From: JBHAEC01 sp041855385
GTDB taxonomy: Bacteria > Bacillota > Negativicutes > Veillonellales > Veillonellaceae
Assembly: GCA_041855385.1 (NCBI GenBank)
Contig: JBHAEC010000066.1
Span: 1 to 6,245 of the forward strand
Direction of reading: 5' to 3'
Length of the DNA: 6,245 nucleotides
Shown: one piece after another, positions 1-5,955 of the stretch
How positions within the stretch are numbered: position 1 is the first letter of the stretch
How the letters are laid out: every line of letters begins with the position of its first letter
Program-made: the position numbers and the translations under genes
Notes under the pieces: model-generated
Seen by the model: the letters and a program-made list of their open reading frames with translations, nothing else
Database searches by the model: none
What the model was told of the DNA's origin: nothing

Positions 1-2
1 AG

Positions 3-220
3 AGGGTTCTTTCTGTCATGGACGAAGAGACTGTGGAGATTGAGGGATTAAAAAAGAAAAGATATTCGGAACAGAAATCTCTTTCGGCACAGAAAAAAGG
101 CGTATTCGATTTAGTCCGGTAGCGATAGAAAAGGGTATTATTTGGGCGGAGATTTTGCAAGAACCGAGAGCAAGGCGTCCCATTACGCATATTTTAGATG
201 CAAAAGGTCGCGGAAAATAG
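3..220 (+). CDS. 3' end of an unrecognised gene, joined across an apparent -1 frameshift
   Basis: The gene starts before the window. The frame with codons at 3, 6, 9 reads plausibly (Met at 18, then DEETVEIEGLKK) up to the A-run at 50-56, but continuing in it ends at TAG 118-120 after unconvincing sequence. The -1 frame, used from about position 56, gives EKIFGTEISFGTEKRR, then PVAIEKGIIWAEILQEPRARRP and stops at TAG 218-220. That frame is closed upstream by TGA at 41-43 and has no ATG or GTG, nor an early TTG, after it, so it cannot start by itself. The join at the A-run is therefore a real programmed shift, a mutation, or a base-call error. The EIL-x-x-PRA-x-RP ending resembles, from memory only, small uncharacterised proteins of this lineage. 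No function is assigned. Confidence 0.45.
50..56 (+). other. A AAA AAG slippery heptamer at the frame change
   Basis: The bases are A AAA AAG with AAA and AAG being the zero-frame codons, the same heptamer and phase as the -1 site of E. coli dnaX. GAGGGA (42-47) lies just upstream, closer than the dnaX stimulatory element. A weak, bulged stem can form at 60-67 with 74-80, three bases downstream. The direction of slip needed to join the two coding segments is exactly -1. A lost A in the run would look identical. Confidence 0.4.
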
Positions 221-246
221 GGCGATAATAAAAGAGGACAAATGAT

Positions 247-286
247 AGGGCAACGGACAAGAAAAGTCCGTTGCCCTCGTATTTTT
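247..286 (+). terminator. Strong intrinsic terminator before dapF
   Basis: A perfect 12-bp stem pairs 247-258 (agggcaacggac) with 266-277 around the loop aagaaaa. TCG and then ATTTTT follow. It lies 26 bases after the stop codon of the upstream gene and ends that unit, so dapF should have its own promoter in 287-365. Confidence 0.88.
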
Positions 287-367
287 ATAATGAGAAAGGT
301 GTTTTCTAAAATTTCTATAGAATTTTTTAGCAAAGTAAGGTAAAATAAGTACCATGTATAATTTTTG

Positions 368-375
368 AAAAGGAG
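368..375 (+). promoter_or_regulatory. Ribosome binding site that fixes the dapF start
   Basis: AAAAGGAG lies seven bases before ATG 383. A longer reading from TTG 365 would place this site inside the coding sequence and add six residues not seen in the family, which begins with M-x-x-x-K-x-H-G-x-G-N-D-F. ATG 383 is therefore the start. Confidence 0.85.
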
Positions 376-382
376 TATCGCT

Positions 383-1210
383 ATGAAAGTCGTTAAATTG
401 CATGGATTGGGAAATGACTTCCTTATTATAGAAGAGAAAGAAATAAAAAGAGACGAGTATGCTACATTGGCAAAACAACTCTGCCATCGCCAAACCGGAA
501 TCGGTGCGGATGGATTAATTGTAGTCGTTCCTTCGTCTGTAGCAGATATAGGTATGCGCATTTTTAACGCTGACGGGAGCGAAGCCGAAATGTGTGGAAA
601 CGGAATGCGTTGTTTTGCAAAATACGTATTTGATCATGATGTGGTGAAAAAGGAACACATGACGGTAGAAACATTGGCCGGCATAGTGGAGCCTTCTTTG
701 CTCATAGTTGATGGAGAGGTTAAACAAATTGCCGTCCAAATGGGAAAACCTTCCTTTGAACCTGGCGATGTGCCTATATTGTTGAAGGAAAACAAGGTTT
801 TTAAATATCCGATTGAAGTGGACGGAAAGCTATATGAGGCTAATAGTATACTTTTGGGTGTGCCACATACACAAATTTTTGTGTCTGATATTACCGAAGC
901 TCCGGTTACTACTTTGGGGCCTAAAATAGAGAAACATCCTCTTTTTCCGAAGGGAACGAATGTAAATTTTGTGGAAGTCGTTGATGACGGACGCATCAAA
1001 GTTCGTACATGGGAGAGAGGTGCCGGAGCAACCTTGGCGTGTGGCACGGGATCATGTGCATCTGCTGTCGTCGCTTTTGAGAATGGACTGACAAAACGTG
1101 AGGTAATCGTTGAACTCTATCTGGGAGAATTGGTGATTTCCTATGAAAAAGACAAAACGGTTGTTATGACAGGTCCGGCAGAAGAGGTTTTTTCGGTGGA
1201 CTTAAAATAA
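383..1210 (+). CDS. dapF: Diaminopimelate epimerase DapF
   Basis: Cytoplasmic, cofactor-independent epimerase that converts LL- to meso-diaminopimelate for lysine and peptidoglycan synthesis. The 275-residue length is typical. Visible family marks are the N-terminal KLHGLGNDF (Asn11), FNADGSEAEMCGNG with the first catalytic Cys71, GTNVNF (191-196), ERGAGATLACGTGSCAS (211-227) with the second catalytic Cys220, and the two-fold repeated architecture. One position is uncommon: the usual GNPH loop reads G-V-P-H (Val160), so a substrate-contacting Asn is absent; from memory some other DapF proteins share this. The gene stands alone between a terminator and a 151-bp gap. TAAAAT at 341-346 could be a -10 box, but no good -35 is visible. 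I see no convincing terminator directly after it. Confidence 0.97.
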   Translation: MKVVKLHGLGNDFLIIEEKEIKRDEYATLAKQLCHRQTGIGADGLIVVVPSSVADIGMRIFNADGSEAEMCGNGMRCFAKYVFDHDVVKKEHMTVETLAGIVEPSLLIVDGEVKQIAVQMGKPSFEPGDVPILLKENKVFKYPIEVDGKLYEANSILLGVPHTQIFVSDITEAPVTTLGPKIEKHPLFPKGTNVNFVEVVDDGRIKVRTWERGAGATLACGTGSCASAVVAFENGLTKREVIVELYLGELVISYEKDKTVVMTGPAEEVFSVDLK

Positions 1211-1361
1211 GAAATTGGTCTAAAACGAAGACAGATTTCAAGAGGGTCTTTTAATGTCTACTTTTATAGTGTAAAATATATGTATTGAACAACCGGTCTG
1301 TAAAGGGGTAATTTGTCTTACGGAAAAGGGTAGGAGTTTAGTTATAGGAGGAACTATAGGG

Positions 1362-2048
1362 ATGAAAAAGAAAATTATTACGGCAACAATGATTGTAGGA
1401 TTAATGGCATCTACGGGAATGGCGGCATCCGATCAGTTATTGGAAGTGCGAACAGAGAGGACGGGAGCAGATACGTATGCTCTTGTTCCGGTGGTTAACA
1501 ATGATATTATACCGGCTGTTGGTGCATTTGCGGACCATTTTGTAAAGGCTCATAACAGCATAATTGAAGCAAAAGCTCGTAAAACAGAAAAAGTGACGAC
1601 TAAATTAGATGAGGAGTGGGTGAAATCCGATTTAGACAGACTTTATGCAAAAAAATTCCTTGATTTTGCCCAAAAACGCGTGGAGTTTTACAAAAGAAGT
1701 CATAATTGGGCAGGAAATGAGCAGGAAGTAAAAGAGTACAATTATATGAGTTATCCTGCCGGAACTGACAGCTATGCTTATGCGGAATTAGAAGACCTAA
1801 CCAACACATTGGGAATAATATTGAGCGAGCTAAGTCTTTCGGAACAAAAACTTACCGTATATGATGTAGAAGATACTATTTTTACTGTCCTTGGTGAGAA
1901 ACAGGAAGAAGTACAAATTGACGAGTTACGTCACTATATGAGTGAAGTTGTATGGTTTGCGGCTAAGCAGACAATAAAGGATTACAGCTCTTTGGAGCCG
2001 GAAAATCCTGAAGACAACAAAGTCGATCTATGGAAGGCTATTCAGTAA
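1362..2048 (+). CDS. Secreted or envelope protein of unknown function
   Basis: A 228-residue protein I do not recognise. It opens with a clear Sec signal peptide: MKKK, a hydrophobic stretch (residues 5-16), then STGMA-AS, with likely type I cleavage after Ala21 or Ala22. There is no lipobox cysteine, and the mature part has no cysteine and no second membrane segment. It is acidic and looks largely helical, with an aromatic-rich stretch (about residues 118-142: NYMSYPAGTDSYAYAE) and a terminal WKAIQ. In a diderm it would be periplasmic. AGGAGG (1346-1351) sits ten bases before ATG. TTGAAC at 1285-1290 might be a -35, but its partner near 1307-1313 is poor. A terminator follows 27 bases after the stop, so it is probably a single-gene transcript or a read-through from dapF. 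Confidence 0.8.
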   Translation: MKKKIITATMIVGLMASTGMAASDQLLEVRTERTGADTYALVPVVNNDIIPAVGAFADHFVKAHNSIIEAKARKTEKVTTKLDEEWVKSDLDRLYAKKFLDFAQKRVEFYKRSHNWAGNEQEVKEYNYMSYPAGTDSYAYAELEDLTNTLGIILSELSLSEQKLTVYDVEDTIFTVLGEKQEEVQIDELRHYMSEVVWFAAKQTIKDYSSLEPENPEDNKVDLWKAIQ

Positions 2049-2075
2049 TTAAGCTATTGTACACTAAATAAACAG

Positions 2076-2111
2076 AAAAGCCCCCAAGTTTCAATAACTT
2101 GGGGGCTTTTT
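2076..2111. terminator. Bidirectional terminator between convergent genes
   Basis: A 15-bp perfect stem pairs 2076-2090 with 2096-2110 around the five-base loop tcaat; its core is gcccccaagtt. TTTTT follows on the plus strand, and the AAAA before the stem gives a T-run on the minus strand. It can therefore end both the secreted-protein gene and the ComK-like gene, whose stop lies 38 bases away on the other side. Confidence 0.93.
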
Positions 2112-2148
2112 CTTTGGTGTCTACTCTTTTGTTTGAAATAAATACTTG

Positions 2149-2718
2149 TTAGCGAATATTGCAAGGATTATTAAAATAGGGAAAACTGGGACTGTTTCCG
2201 GAATTATATGCTTGCAATACAAAAAGAATGAGGTTTACCGCTTGTGGTGAAAAAGATTGAGATGTTAATAATTGGATCATCTTTTCGCAATGTAGATGAC
2301 AGGCTTCTCGCCATTTTTTCTGAAATGTTTCTTCAGAACAATAAATGGTAAGGTTTTTTTGAGGATAAGAAATCATAAGGGCTTGGGAAGAAATGGGCTT
2401 TATGTCGGATGTATCAAGAGAATGAAAATTGATATATCCGAGAGCATCATCACGACCGATAGGCGATTTTCTGGTCTTAAAGGGAATGAATAAGTGATTG
2501 CTGTCAATGGGGAGTGGTTGCCTAAAGCACCGACGCCCACATAAACTGGATCGTAGATCTTGAATATTGATGCCCCGTCGACCTGCAAAGAGCTGTAGAT
2601 ATTTTTTTGCTTTACATTTCACTCTTTTTAGATCACCATTGTTAAAGAGAACAGTTGTGCCATCGCCATTAATATCGTACTCAGGAATAATGGCGATGAC
2701 AATTTGACTTGGTTCCAT
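2149..2718 (-). CDS. ComK-like competence transcription factor
   Basis: A 189-residue protein close in length to B. subtilis ComK (about 192). The resemblance is in order and spacing. An N-terminal strand IVIAIIPEYDINGDG matches ComK's TIAVLPE region. A basic Gly-Arg-Arg element (GRRCF, 61-65) matches the AGRKAG region. QPLPIDSNHLFIPFKTRKSP (67-86) parallels PPIMVDPSNQIFLFPTLSS, followed by GYINFHSL (94-101) for GWISHVHV. A late strand plus helix (ISYPQKNLTIYCSEETFQKKW) matches the segment of ComK that ends in its NQVYRTAWL helix. I made this alignment by eye from memory. ComK binds AT-rich paired boxes and activates DNA-uptake genes; no DNA target is visible here. The start is fixed by AAAGGAGG (2726-2733) seven bases before ATG. 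The gene lies 203 bases downstream of a sigma-factor gene on the same strand. An unrelated DNA-binding protein is the alternative. Confidence 0.6.
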   Translation of the reverse strand: MEPSQIVIAIIPEYDINGDGTTVLFNNGDLKRVKCKAKKYLQLFAGRRGINIQDLRSSLCGRRCFRQPLPIDSNHLFIPFKTRKSPIGRDDALGYINFHSLDTSDIKPISSQALMISYPQKNLTIYCSEETFQKKWREACHLHCEKMIQLLTSQSFSPQAVNLILFVLQAYNSGNSPSFPYFNNPCNIR

Positions 2719-2748
2719 TTATTCGCCTCCTTTGATTAATCTAAGTAG

Positions 2749-2777
2749 AGGGTAACTCTATCGGCATAATTTGTCAA
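2749..2777 (-). promoter_or_regulatory. Candidate promoter and small dyad before the ComK-like gene
   Basis: Read on the minus strand, a perfect TTGACA (2777-2772) is followed after 17 bases by TACCCT (2754-2749), a weak -10. An inverted repeat, TAGAG-ggtaa-CTCTA (2746-2760 on the plus strand), overlaps the -10 position and could be an operator. A weak -10 under a perfect -35 is what an activator-dependent promoter might show; that is inference. Confidence 0.35.
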
Positions 2778-2921
2778 TCGAGCTGCATAAATGTGGTTGA
2801 TAATGATGGTTAATATGAATTTGTGTAATAATCAAGAAAGCATCTTTTTATAAAGGCAAAAATCAATATAAGTTGCATGATATTTTATTTCTTAAAATTC
2901 TTTTATGCTAATTTTGAATAC

Positions 2922-3506
2922 CTAGTATAAATACTGCCATAAAATGTGCCTCAACTTGTTGATAATCTTGCGATGCATATAGCTGACAGCCTGTTTAGTT
3001 ACTCCTTTTTGCCTCGCCAGCTCACTGAGCGGAATGGACAAATTGTAGTGCTTGTGGATGAGATCTTTTTCTTCTAAAGAAAGATGATAAAGGGCCTTTT
3101 TAACAGCGAACTTTATTTCATTTCGAAGAGCGATGTCTTCTCCGTTCGGCGGGTTTTTCCCACGATGATAAAGGGTCGGTTGGTTCTCGAAGGGTAAAGT
3201 ATCTCCGGTCTGTTCTTTTTGCCAATATTGGCGTTCATGCTTAAAGAGATTCCAAGTGGCGTAGTAAATACAACTTTTGAAGTAAGCGGCTACAGGGATA
3301 TGACTGTCAATATTATAGCGTTGAATACTTTCTATTAAAGTAAGCCAAAGGTGTGCGCTCATTTCTTTTTGCATGGAAGCTACATGAGAGAGGGATGCAT
3401 ACTTTTTTATGAGAGGTCTATATCTTCGGCAAAGCTCTGTTTTACTGCTTAAGTCGCCCTTTTGTGCAAGTCTAATTAACTCTAAGTCCGTTCTTGTTGT
3501 TTTCAT
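2922..3506 (-). CDS. Small sigma-70-family factor (SigH/ComX or ECF size)
   Basis: A 194-residue protein with the two-domain plan of short sigma factors. Region 2 is at about residues 9-95: LIRLAQKGD, then LIKKYAS, then the RYNIDSHIPVAAYFKSCIYY stretch that corresponds to the core-binding/-10 recognition helices, and NLFKHER. A linker (about 96-130) lacks a region 3. Region 4 is at about 136-188: LSLEEKDLIHKHYNLSIPLS, then ELARQKGVTKQAVSYMHRKI as the helix-turn-helix. It would direct RNA polymerase to alternative promoters. No anti-sigma gene is adjacent. A ComK-like gene follows on the same strand, with no good terminator in between (only an AT-only 6-bp stem), so co-transcription is possible. 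I cannot say whether the closest relatives are SigH, ComX or phage/ICE sigma-like proteins. Confidence 0.82.
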   Translation of the reverse strand: MKTTRTDLELIRLAQKGDLSSKTELCRRYRPLIKKYASLSHVASMQKEMSAHLWLTLIESIQRYNIDSHIPVAAYFKSCIYYATWNLFKHERQYWQKEQTGDTLPFENQPTLYHRGKNPPNGEDIALRNEIKFAVKKALYHLSLEEKDLIHKHYNLSIPLSELARQKGVTKQAVSYMHRKIINKLRHILWQYLY

Positions 3507-3536
3507 TTTCTCACCTTTGTGAGAAATGCATTTCTC
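3507..3536 (-). promoter_or_regulatory. Two mutually exclusive hairpins over the sigma-gene ribosome binding site
   Basis: In the transcript sense the order is GAGAAA-tgca-TTTCTCAC-aaag-GTGAGAAA and then the ATG. TTTCTC (3526-3521) can pair with the upstream GAGAAA, forming a perfect 16-bp DNA palindrome at 3521-3536. It can instead pair, extended to 8 bp, with GTGAGAAA (3514-3507) around an AAAG loop. The second hairpin takes in the Shine-Dalgarno bases AAAGGTGA and ends immediately before the start codon. The two stems share one arm, so only one can form at a time. The palindrome could instead be a protein operator. Confidence 0.5.
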
Positions 3537-3556
3537 TTATATTAGCGCTTGTTTAT

Positions 3557-3585
3557 ACTGTAGGCGGCTTGTTGCAATTTGGCAA
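3557..3585 (-). promoter_or_regulatory. Candidate promoter for the sigma gene
   Basis: On the minus strand TTGCCA (3585-3580, 5 of 6 consensus) and TACAGT (3562-3557, 4 of 6) are 17 bases apart. This would start a transcript near 3550, giving a leader of about 45 bases that includes both hairpins before the sigma start. It is a consensus match by eye only. Confidence 0.35.
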
Positions 3586-3691
3586 AAGTACAGTTGGGGA
3601 AAGTTCACACGAAGTACAAAGACATTAAGGGGGAGATATAAACATAAACGACATATTTAACAGCTATAAGGATATAAGGAAGACGTTAAAA

Positions 3692-3742
3692 ATGGGAGTT
3701 ATAAAAGAAGTAGGAATAAATGTAGTTATTTTAGAGGAATAA
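3692..3742 (+). CDS. Possible 16-residue leader peptide
   Basis: ATG 3692 follows AAGGA (3676-3680) at 11 bases and reads MGVIKEVGINVVILEE before TAA. Half of the residues are Val, Ile or Leu. Two even shorter frames follow before cobT: 3761-3781 (MIKVVL, behind AAAGGAG at 3751-3757) and 3785-3817 (MAKAINIEKG, ending three bases before the cobT ATG). They may be leader peptides, decayed coding sequence, or chance. Nothing shows that they are translated. Confidence 0.2.
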   Translation: MGVIKEVGINVVILEE

Positions 3743-3783
3743 GTAAAATAAAAGGAGAATATGATAAAGGTTGTTTTATAAAA

Positions 3784-3799
3784 AATGGCAAAGGCCATT
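3784..3799 (+). promoter_or_regulatory. Small hairpin just before the cobT ribosome binding site
   Basis: AATGGC (3784-3789) pairs perfectly with GCCATT (3794-3799) around AAAG. It ends nine bases before the AAGGGG (3809-3814) that serves ATG 3821. There is no T-run, so it is not a terminator. Confidence 0.3.
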
Positions 3800-3820
3800 A
3801 ATATAGAAAAGGGGTAAATA

Positions 3821-4855
3821 ATGAGATTGCTTGAAAAGACTTGTGCGGCTATTGAGCCTAGAAATAAGGAAATTGAAAAGACAATTTTTGACGGATGGCG
3901 GGAAATAACGGTATCAGGCTCTTACGGCAGCTTGCCTGAAATGGTGGCGCAATACGGGGCCGTTACAGGTGAAATTGTTCCGAACATACCGAAACGGTGT
4001 ATGATTATTGCGGCGGCCGACCACGGAGTGGCAGAGATGGGAGTTAGTGCATACCCACAGGAAGTAACGGTACATATGACAAAAAACTACCTTCTATCGA
4101 AAGGGGCGGGAGCCAATGCACTGGGGAATTATTGCGGAGCCGATCTGGAAGTTGTCGATGTAGGCATTGCCGCAGATATGACGGATGTTCCGGGGCTTCG
4201 ACATCATAAAGTAGCCTATGGTACCCAAAATTTTTCAAAGGGCTGGGCTATGACAAAAGAGCAAGCTATAGAGGCCATGGAAGTAGGGATTTCCTTAGTT
4301 AAAGAAAAGGTTAACTGCGGTTACAAAGCTTTTTTGGTGGGAGAAATGGGGATTGCCAACACGACCGCAGCAGCCGTTATGGTAGCAAAATTTGCCGGAT
4401 TGACAGCAGAGCAGGCAACGGGGCGCGGTACCAACATTTCAGATGAACGATTAAAGGTTAAACAAAAAGTCGTGTTCGATACGCTGACTTTACATAAACA
4501 GATCAGTTCAAAGGATGGTCTCGGCGTTTTAGCGGCTATGGGAGGACTGGAGTTTGCTTGCCTTACAGGGGTTATCTTGGGAGCTGCGGCAGAAAAAGCA
4601 CTGGTAGTTATTGACGGATTTAATACGACAGCCTGCTCCTTAGTGGCACATGCACTGGCACCTTTTAGTACGGATTATATTATGGCATCCCATCTGTCGG
4701 CGGAGAAGGCGCATACTAATGCATTGACTGCGCTAGGACTTCGTTCTTATGTAGATTTGGGTCTATGCCTTGGAGAGGCATCCGGAGGATCCATACAAAT
4801 GGAGATGCTGGATTTAGCAATTCGTATGTACAAAGAGGGAAGGAGCGGTATATAA
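3821..4855 (+). CDS. cobT: CobT/ArsA: nicotinate-nucleotide-dependent lower-ligand phosphoribosyltransferase
   Basis: Cytoplasmic enzyme that transfers the phosphoribosyl group from nicotinate mononucleotide to the cobamide lower-ligand base, giving an alpha-ribotide. The 344-residue length fits the family. Marks in order are AAADHGVAEMGVSAYPQEVT (64-83), GEMGIANTT (174-182), GRGT (201-204), GLGVLAAMGGLEFA (233-246), VVIDGF (262-267), SHLSAEKAH (290-298) and CLGEASGG (316-323), where Glu319 corresponds to catalytic Glu317 of Salmonella CobT. All expected catalytic features are present. The degenerate paralogue starting one base downstream makes this the ArsA-type catalytic subunit of an ArsAB heterodimer, as known in Sporomusa ovata (not the arsenic-transport ArsA). 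If so, its base may be phenol or p-cresol as well as benzimidazoles. AAGGGG (3809-3814) lies six bases before ATG. Confidence 0.92.
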   Translation: MRLLEKTCAAIEPRNKEIEKTIFDGWREITVSGSYGSLPEMVAQYGAVTGEIVPNIPKRCMIIAAADHGVAEMGVSAYPQEVTVHMTKNYLLSKGAGANALGNYCGADLEVVDVGIAADMTDVPGLRHHKVAYGTQNFSKGWAMTKEQAIEAMEVGISLVKEKVNCGYKAFLVGEMGIANTTAAAVMVAKFAGLTAEQATGRGTNISDERLKVKQKVVFDTLTLHKQISSKDGLGVLAAMGGLEFACLTGVILGAAAEKALVVIDGFNTTACSLVAHALAPFSTDYIMASHLSAEKAHTNALTALGLRSYVDLGLCLGEASGGSIQMEMLDLAIRMYKEGRSGI

Positions 4856-4856
4856 G

Positions 4857-5909
4857 ATGCAGGAGTTTCATATTGAGGGCCTTTGCGAGGAGTCTATGGA
4901 GGCCTGCCGTTTACGTATTGATAATCTGACAAAGCCGATTTACAGTTTGGCCCATTTAGAGCGCATGGCAGAGCGTATGGCAGGAATTTACCGCAAAAAG
5001 CGACCAAACAATATAAAAAAGGCAATGGTTATTTTTTGTGGGCAAAATAGATTGACGGGGCATTCTCTATCAGAGGAAGACGTTATTATTGCAAAAAAAA
5101 TAGAGAATATGAAAGCTCAAAGGAGCGCAACGGATGCGGTGGCAAAAAAATTGGAAGCCCCCGTGCATTTAATCGTATGTCATGAGAGACGAACGGAGAA
5201 GGAAGAAGGCAGTAAGCTTGAAGGAGTTTTGGCGGAAGCCGGATCGTCGCTTTCTTTTGAGCAGATAGAAGAAGGGATTCAAAGGGGCATAGATATAGCT
5301 AAAAAGCTAAAAAAAGAAGGTGTAGAAGCAGTAGGCCTCGGACATATAGGCATAAAAAAAGAACTGATGGCAGAAGTACTGACATTGCCTTATATAGGAG
5401 AGATGGAAGGGAATCACCTAAAAACCGCATCCGAATGGTCTTCGGAGAAAAAGATGAGCTGGAATAGAGCTATAGATGCTATTGGTGAAGATAAGAGAGT
5501 GGGGTCGTATTTACTATTACAACATTTTGCCACTCCTGATGTGATTGCTATGGTGGGTTTTATATTGGGAGCAGCCGCTTCTCGTATGGCTGTTGTCGTA
5601 GATGATGGGGTAACCGCTTCTGCGGCACTGGTGGCGGAGAAACTTGCAGAGGGCGTTAAAAATTATATTTTCGCTTCCATTCATATAGATGAGCCGATTC
5701 ATCATATACAAATGGAGTTATTGGGACTAAAATCCTTTCTTCATTACAGGATTACTGCCGATGGGGGCATAGGATCGGCACTAGGCTTATCGCTACTTGA
5801 CGCCTCTCTTTATATGCTGAATGATATGAAAACTTTCGGAGAAGCGGCCGTAACGGTGGCAGAAGATGGACCGGGGAGTGGAAGACAGGATCAATCTATT
5901 AAGGATTGA
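4857..5909 (+). CDS. Degenerate CobT homologue, ArsB-type partner subunit
   Basis: A 350-residue CobT-fold protein that keeps the scaffold but has lost the active site. The ADHG motif is replaced by IFCGQNRLTG (59-68). GEMGIANTT is replaced by LGHIGIKKE (161-169). The catalytic LGE of the C-terminal loop reads ADGGIGSA (301-308), with Gly303 where the Glu should be. It retains MVGFILGAAASRMAVVVDDG (232-251) and the C-terminal LSLLDAS (311-317). The start lies one base after the upstream stop, with AAGGAG (4840-4845) inside the upstream gene, so translation is coupled and equal amounts of the two proteins are expected. In S. ovata ArsAB the two homologues form a heterodimer with a single working site. 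I infer the same role here. A charged segment (about 107-150) and a short polar tail (335-350) are its own features. Confidence 0.82.
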   Translation: MQEFHIEGLCEESMEACRLRIDNLTKPIYSLAHLERMAERMAGIYRKKRPNNIKKAMVIFCGQNRLTGHSLSEEDVIIAKKIENMKAQRSATDAVAKKLEAPVHLIVCHERRTEKEEGSKLEGVLAEAGSSLSFEQIEEGIQRGIDIAKKLKKEGVEAVGLGHIGIKKELMAEVLTLPYIGEMEGNHLKTASEWSSEKKMSWNRAIDAIGEDKRVGSYLLLQHFATPDVIAMVGFILGAAASRMAVVVDDGVTASAALVAEKLAEGVKNYIFASIHIDEPIHHIQMELLGLKSFLHYRITADGGIGSALGLSLLDASLYMLNDMKTFGEAAVTVAEDGPGSGRQDQSIKD

Positions 5910-5910
5910 T
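5890..5910 (+). promoter_or_regulatory. Hairpin over the arsB-type stop codon
   Basis: ATCAATC (5890-5896) pairs perfectly with GATTGAT (5904-5910) around tattaag, and the second arm includes the TGA stop. No T-run follows, so it is not a usual terminator. It may set RNA processing or uneven expression between the CobT pair and larC, or be chance. Confidence 0.3.
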
Positions 5911-5955
5911 GGTAAAGATGGAGTACCTTAAATACCGGGAAAAAGGAGAAAAAGA

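Larger units (their letters stand above)
3537..3820 (+). other. Divergent intergenic region before the cobT operon
   Basis: There is no long reading frame. It holds the candidate minus-strand promoter near its left end, two copies of AAGTACA (3586-3592 and 3612-3618), a perfect tandem TATAAGGA pair (3665-3680), three short translatable frames, and a small hairpin near the cobT start. I looked for the cobalamin riboswitch marks expected before a cobamide gene, including the conserved GCCACTG B12 box, and found none. No plus-strand promoter with both boxes is convincing. Confidence 0.6.

Noticed and set aside
357..362. Perfect TATAAT just before dapF
   Set aside because: A start directed from here would fall in the ribosome binding site at about 369, and there is no -35 at the right distance.
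365..382. TTG 365 as an upstream dapF start
   Set aside because: It would put the clear AAAAGGAG site inside the gene and add six residues foreign to the family; ATG 383 is correctly spaced.
16..561. Long minus-strand open frame opposite the frameshifted gene, terminator and dapF start
   Set aside because: It spans a strong terminator and the dapF start, has no ribosome binding site, and its protein looks like non-coding translation.
2894..2918. AAAATT/AATTTT inverted repeat after the sigma gene as a terminator
   Set aside because: Six A-T pairs with a ten-base loop and no GC core are too weak to call.
2719..2921. ComK-type paired AT boxes (AAAA-N5-TTTT) before the ComK-like gene
   Set aside because: The region is AT-rich, but the only close match (AAAATTCTTTT near 2894-2904) has three, not five, intervening bases and stands alone.
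3537..3820. Cobalamin riboswitch before the cobT gene
   Set aside because: No B12 box (GCCACTG) or other conserved element of that class can be seen on the plus strand.
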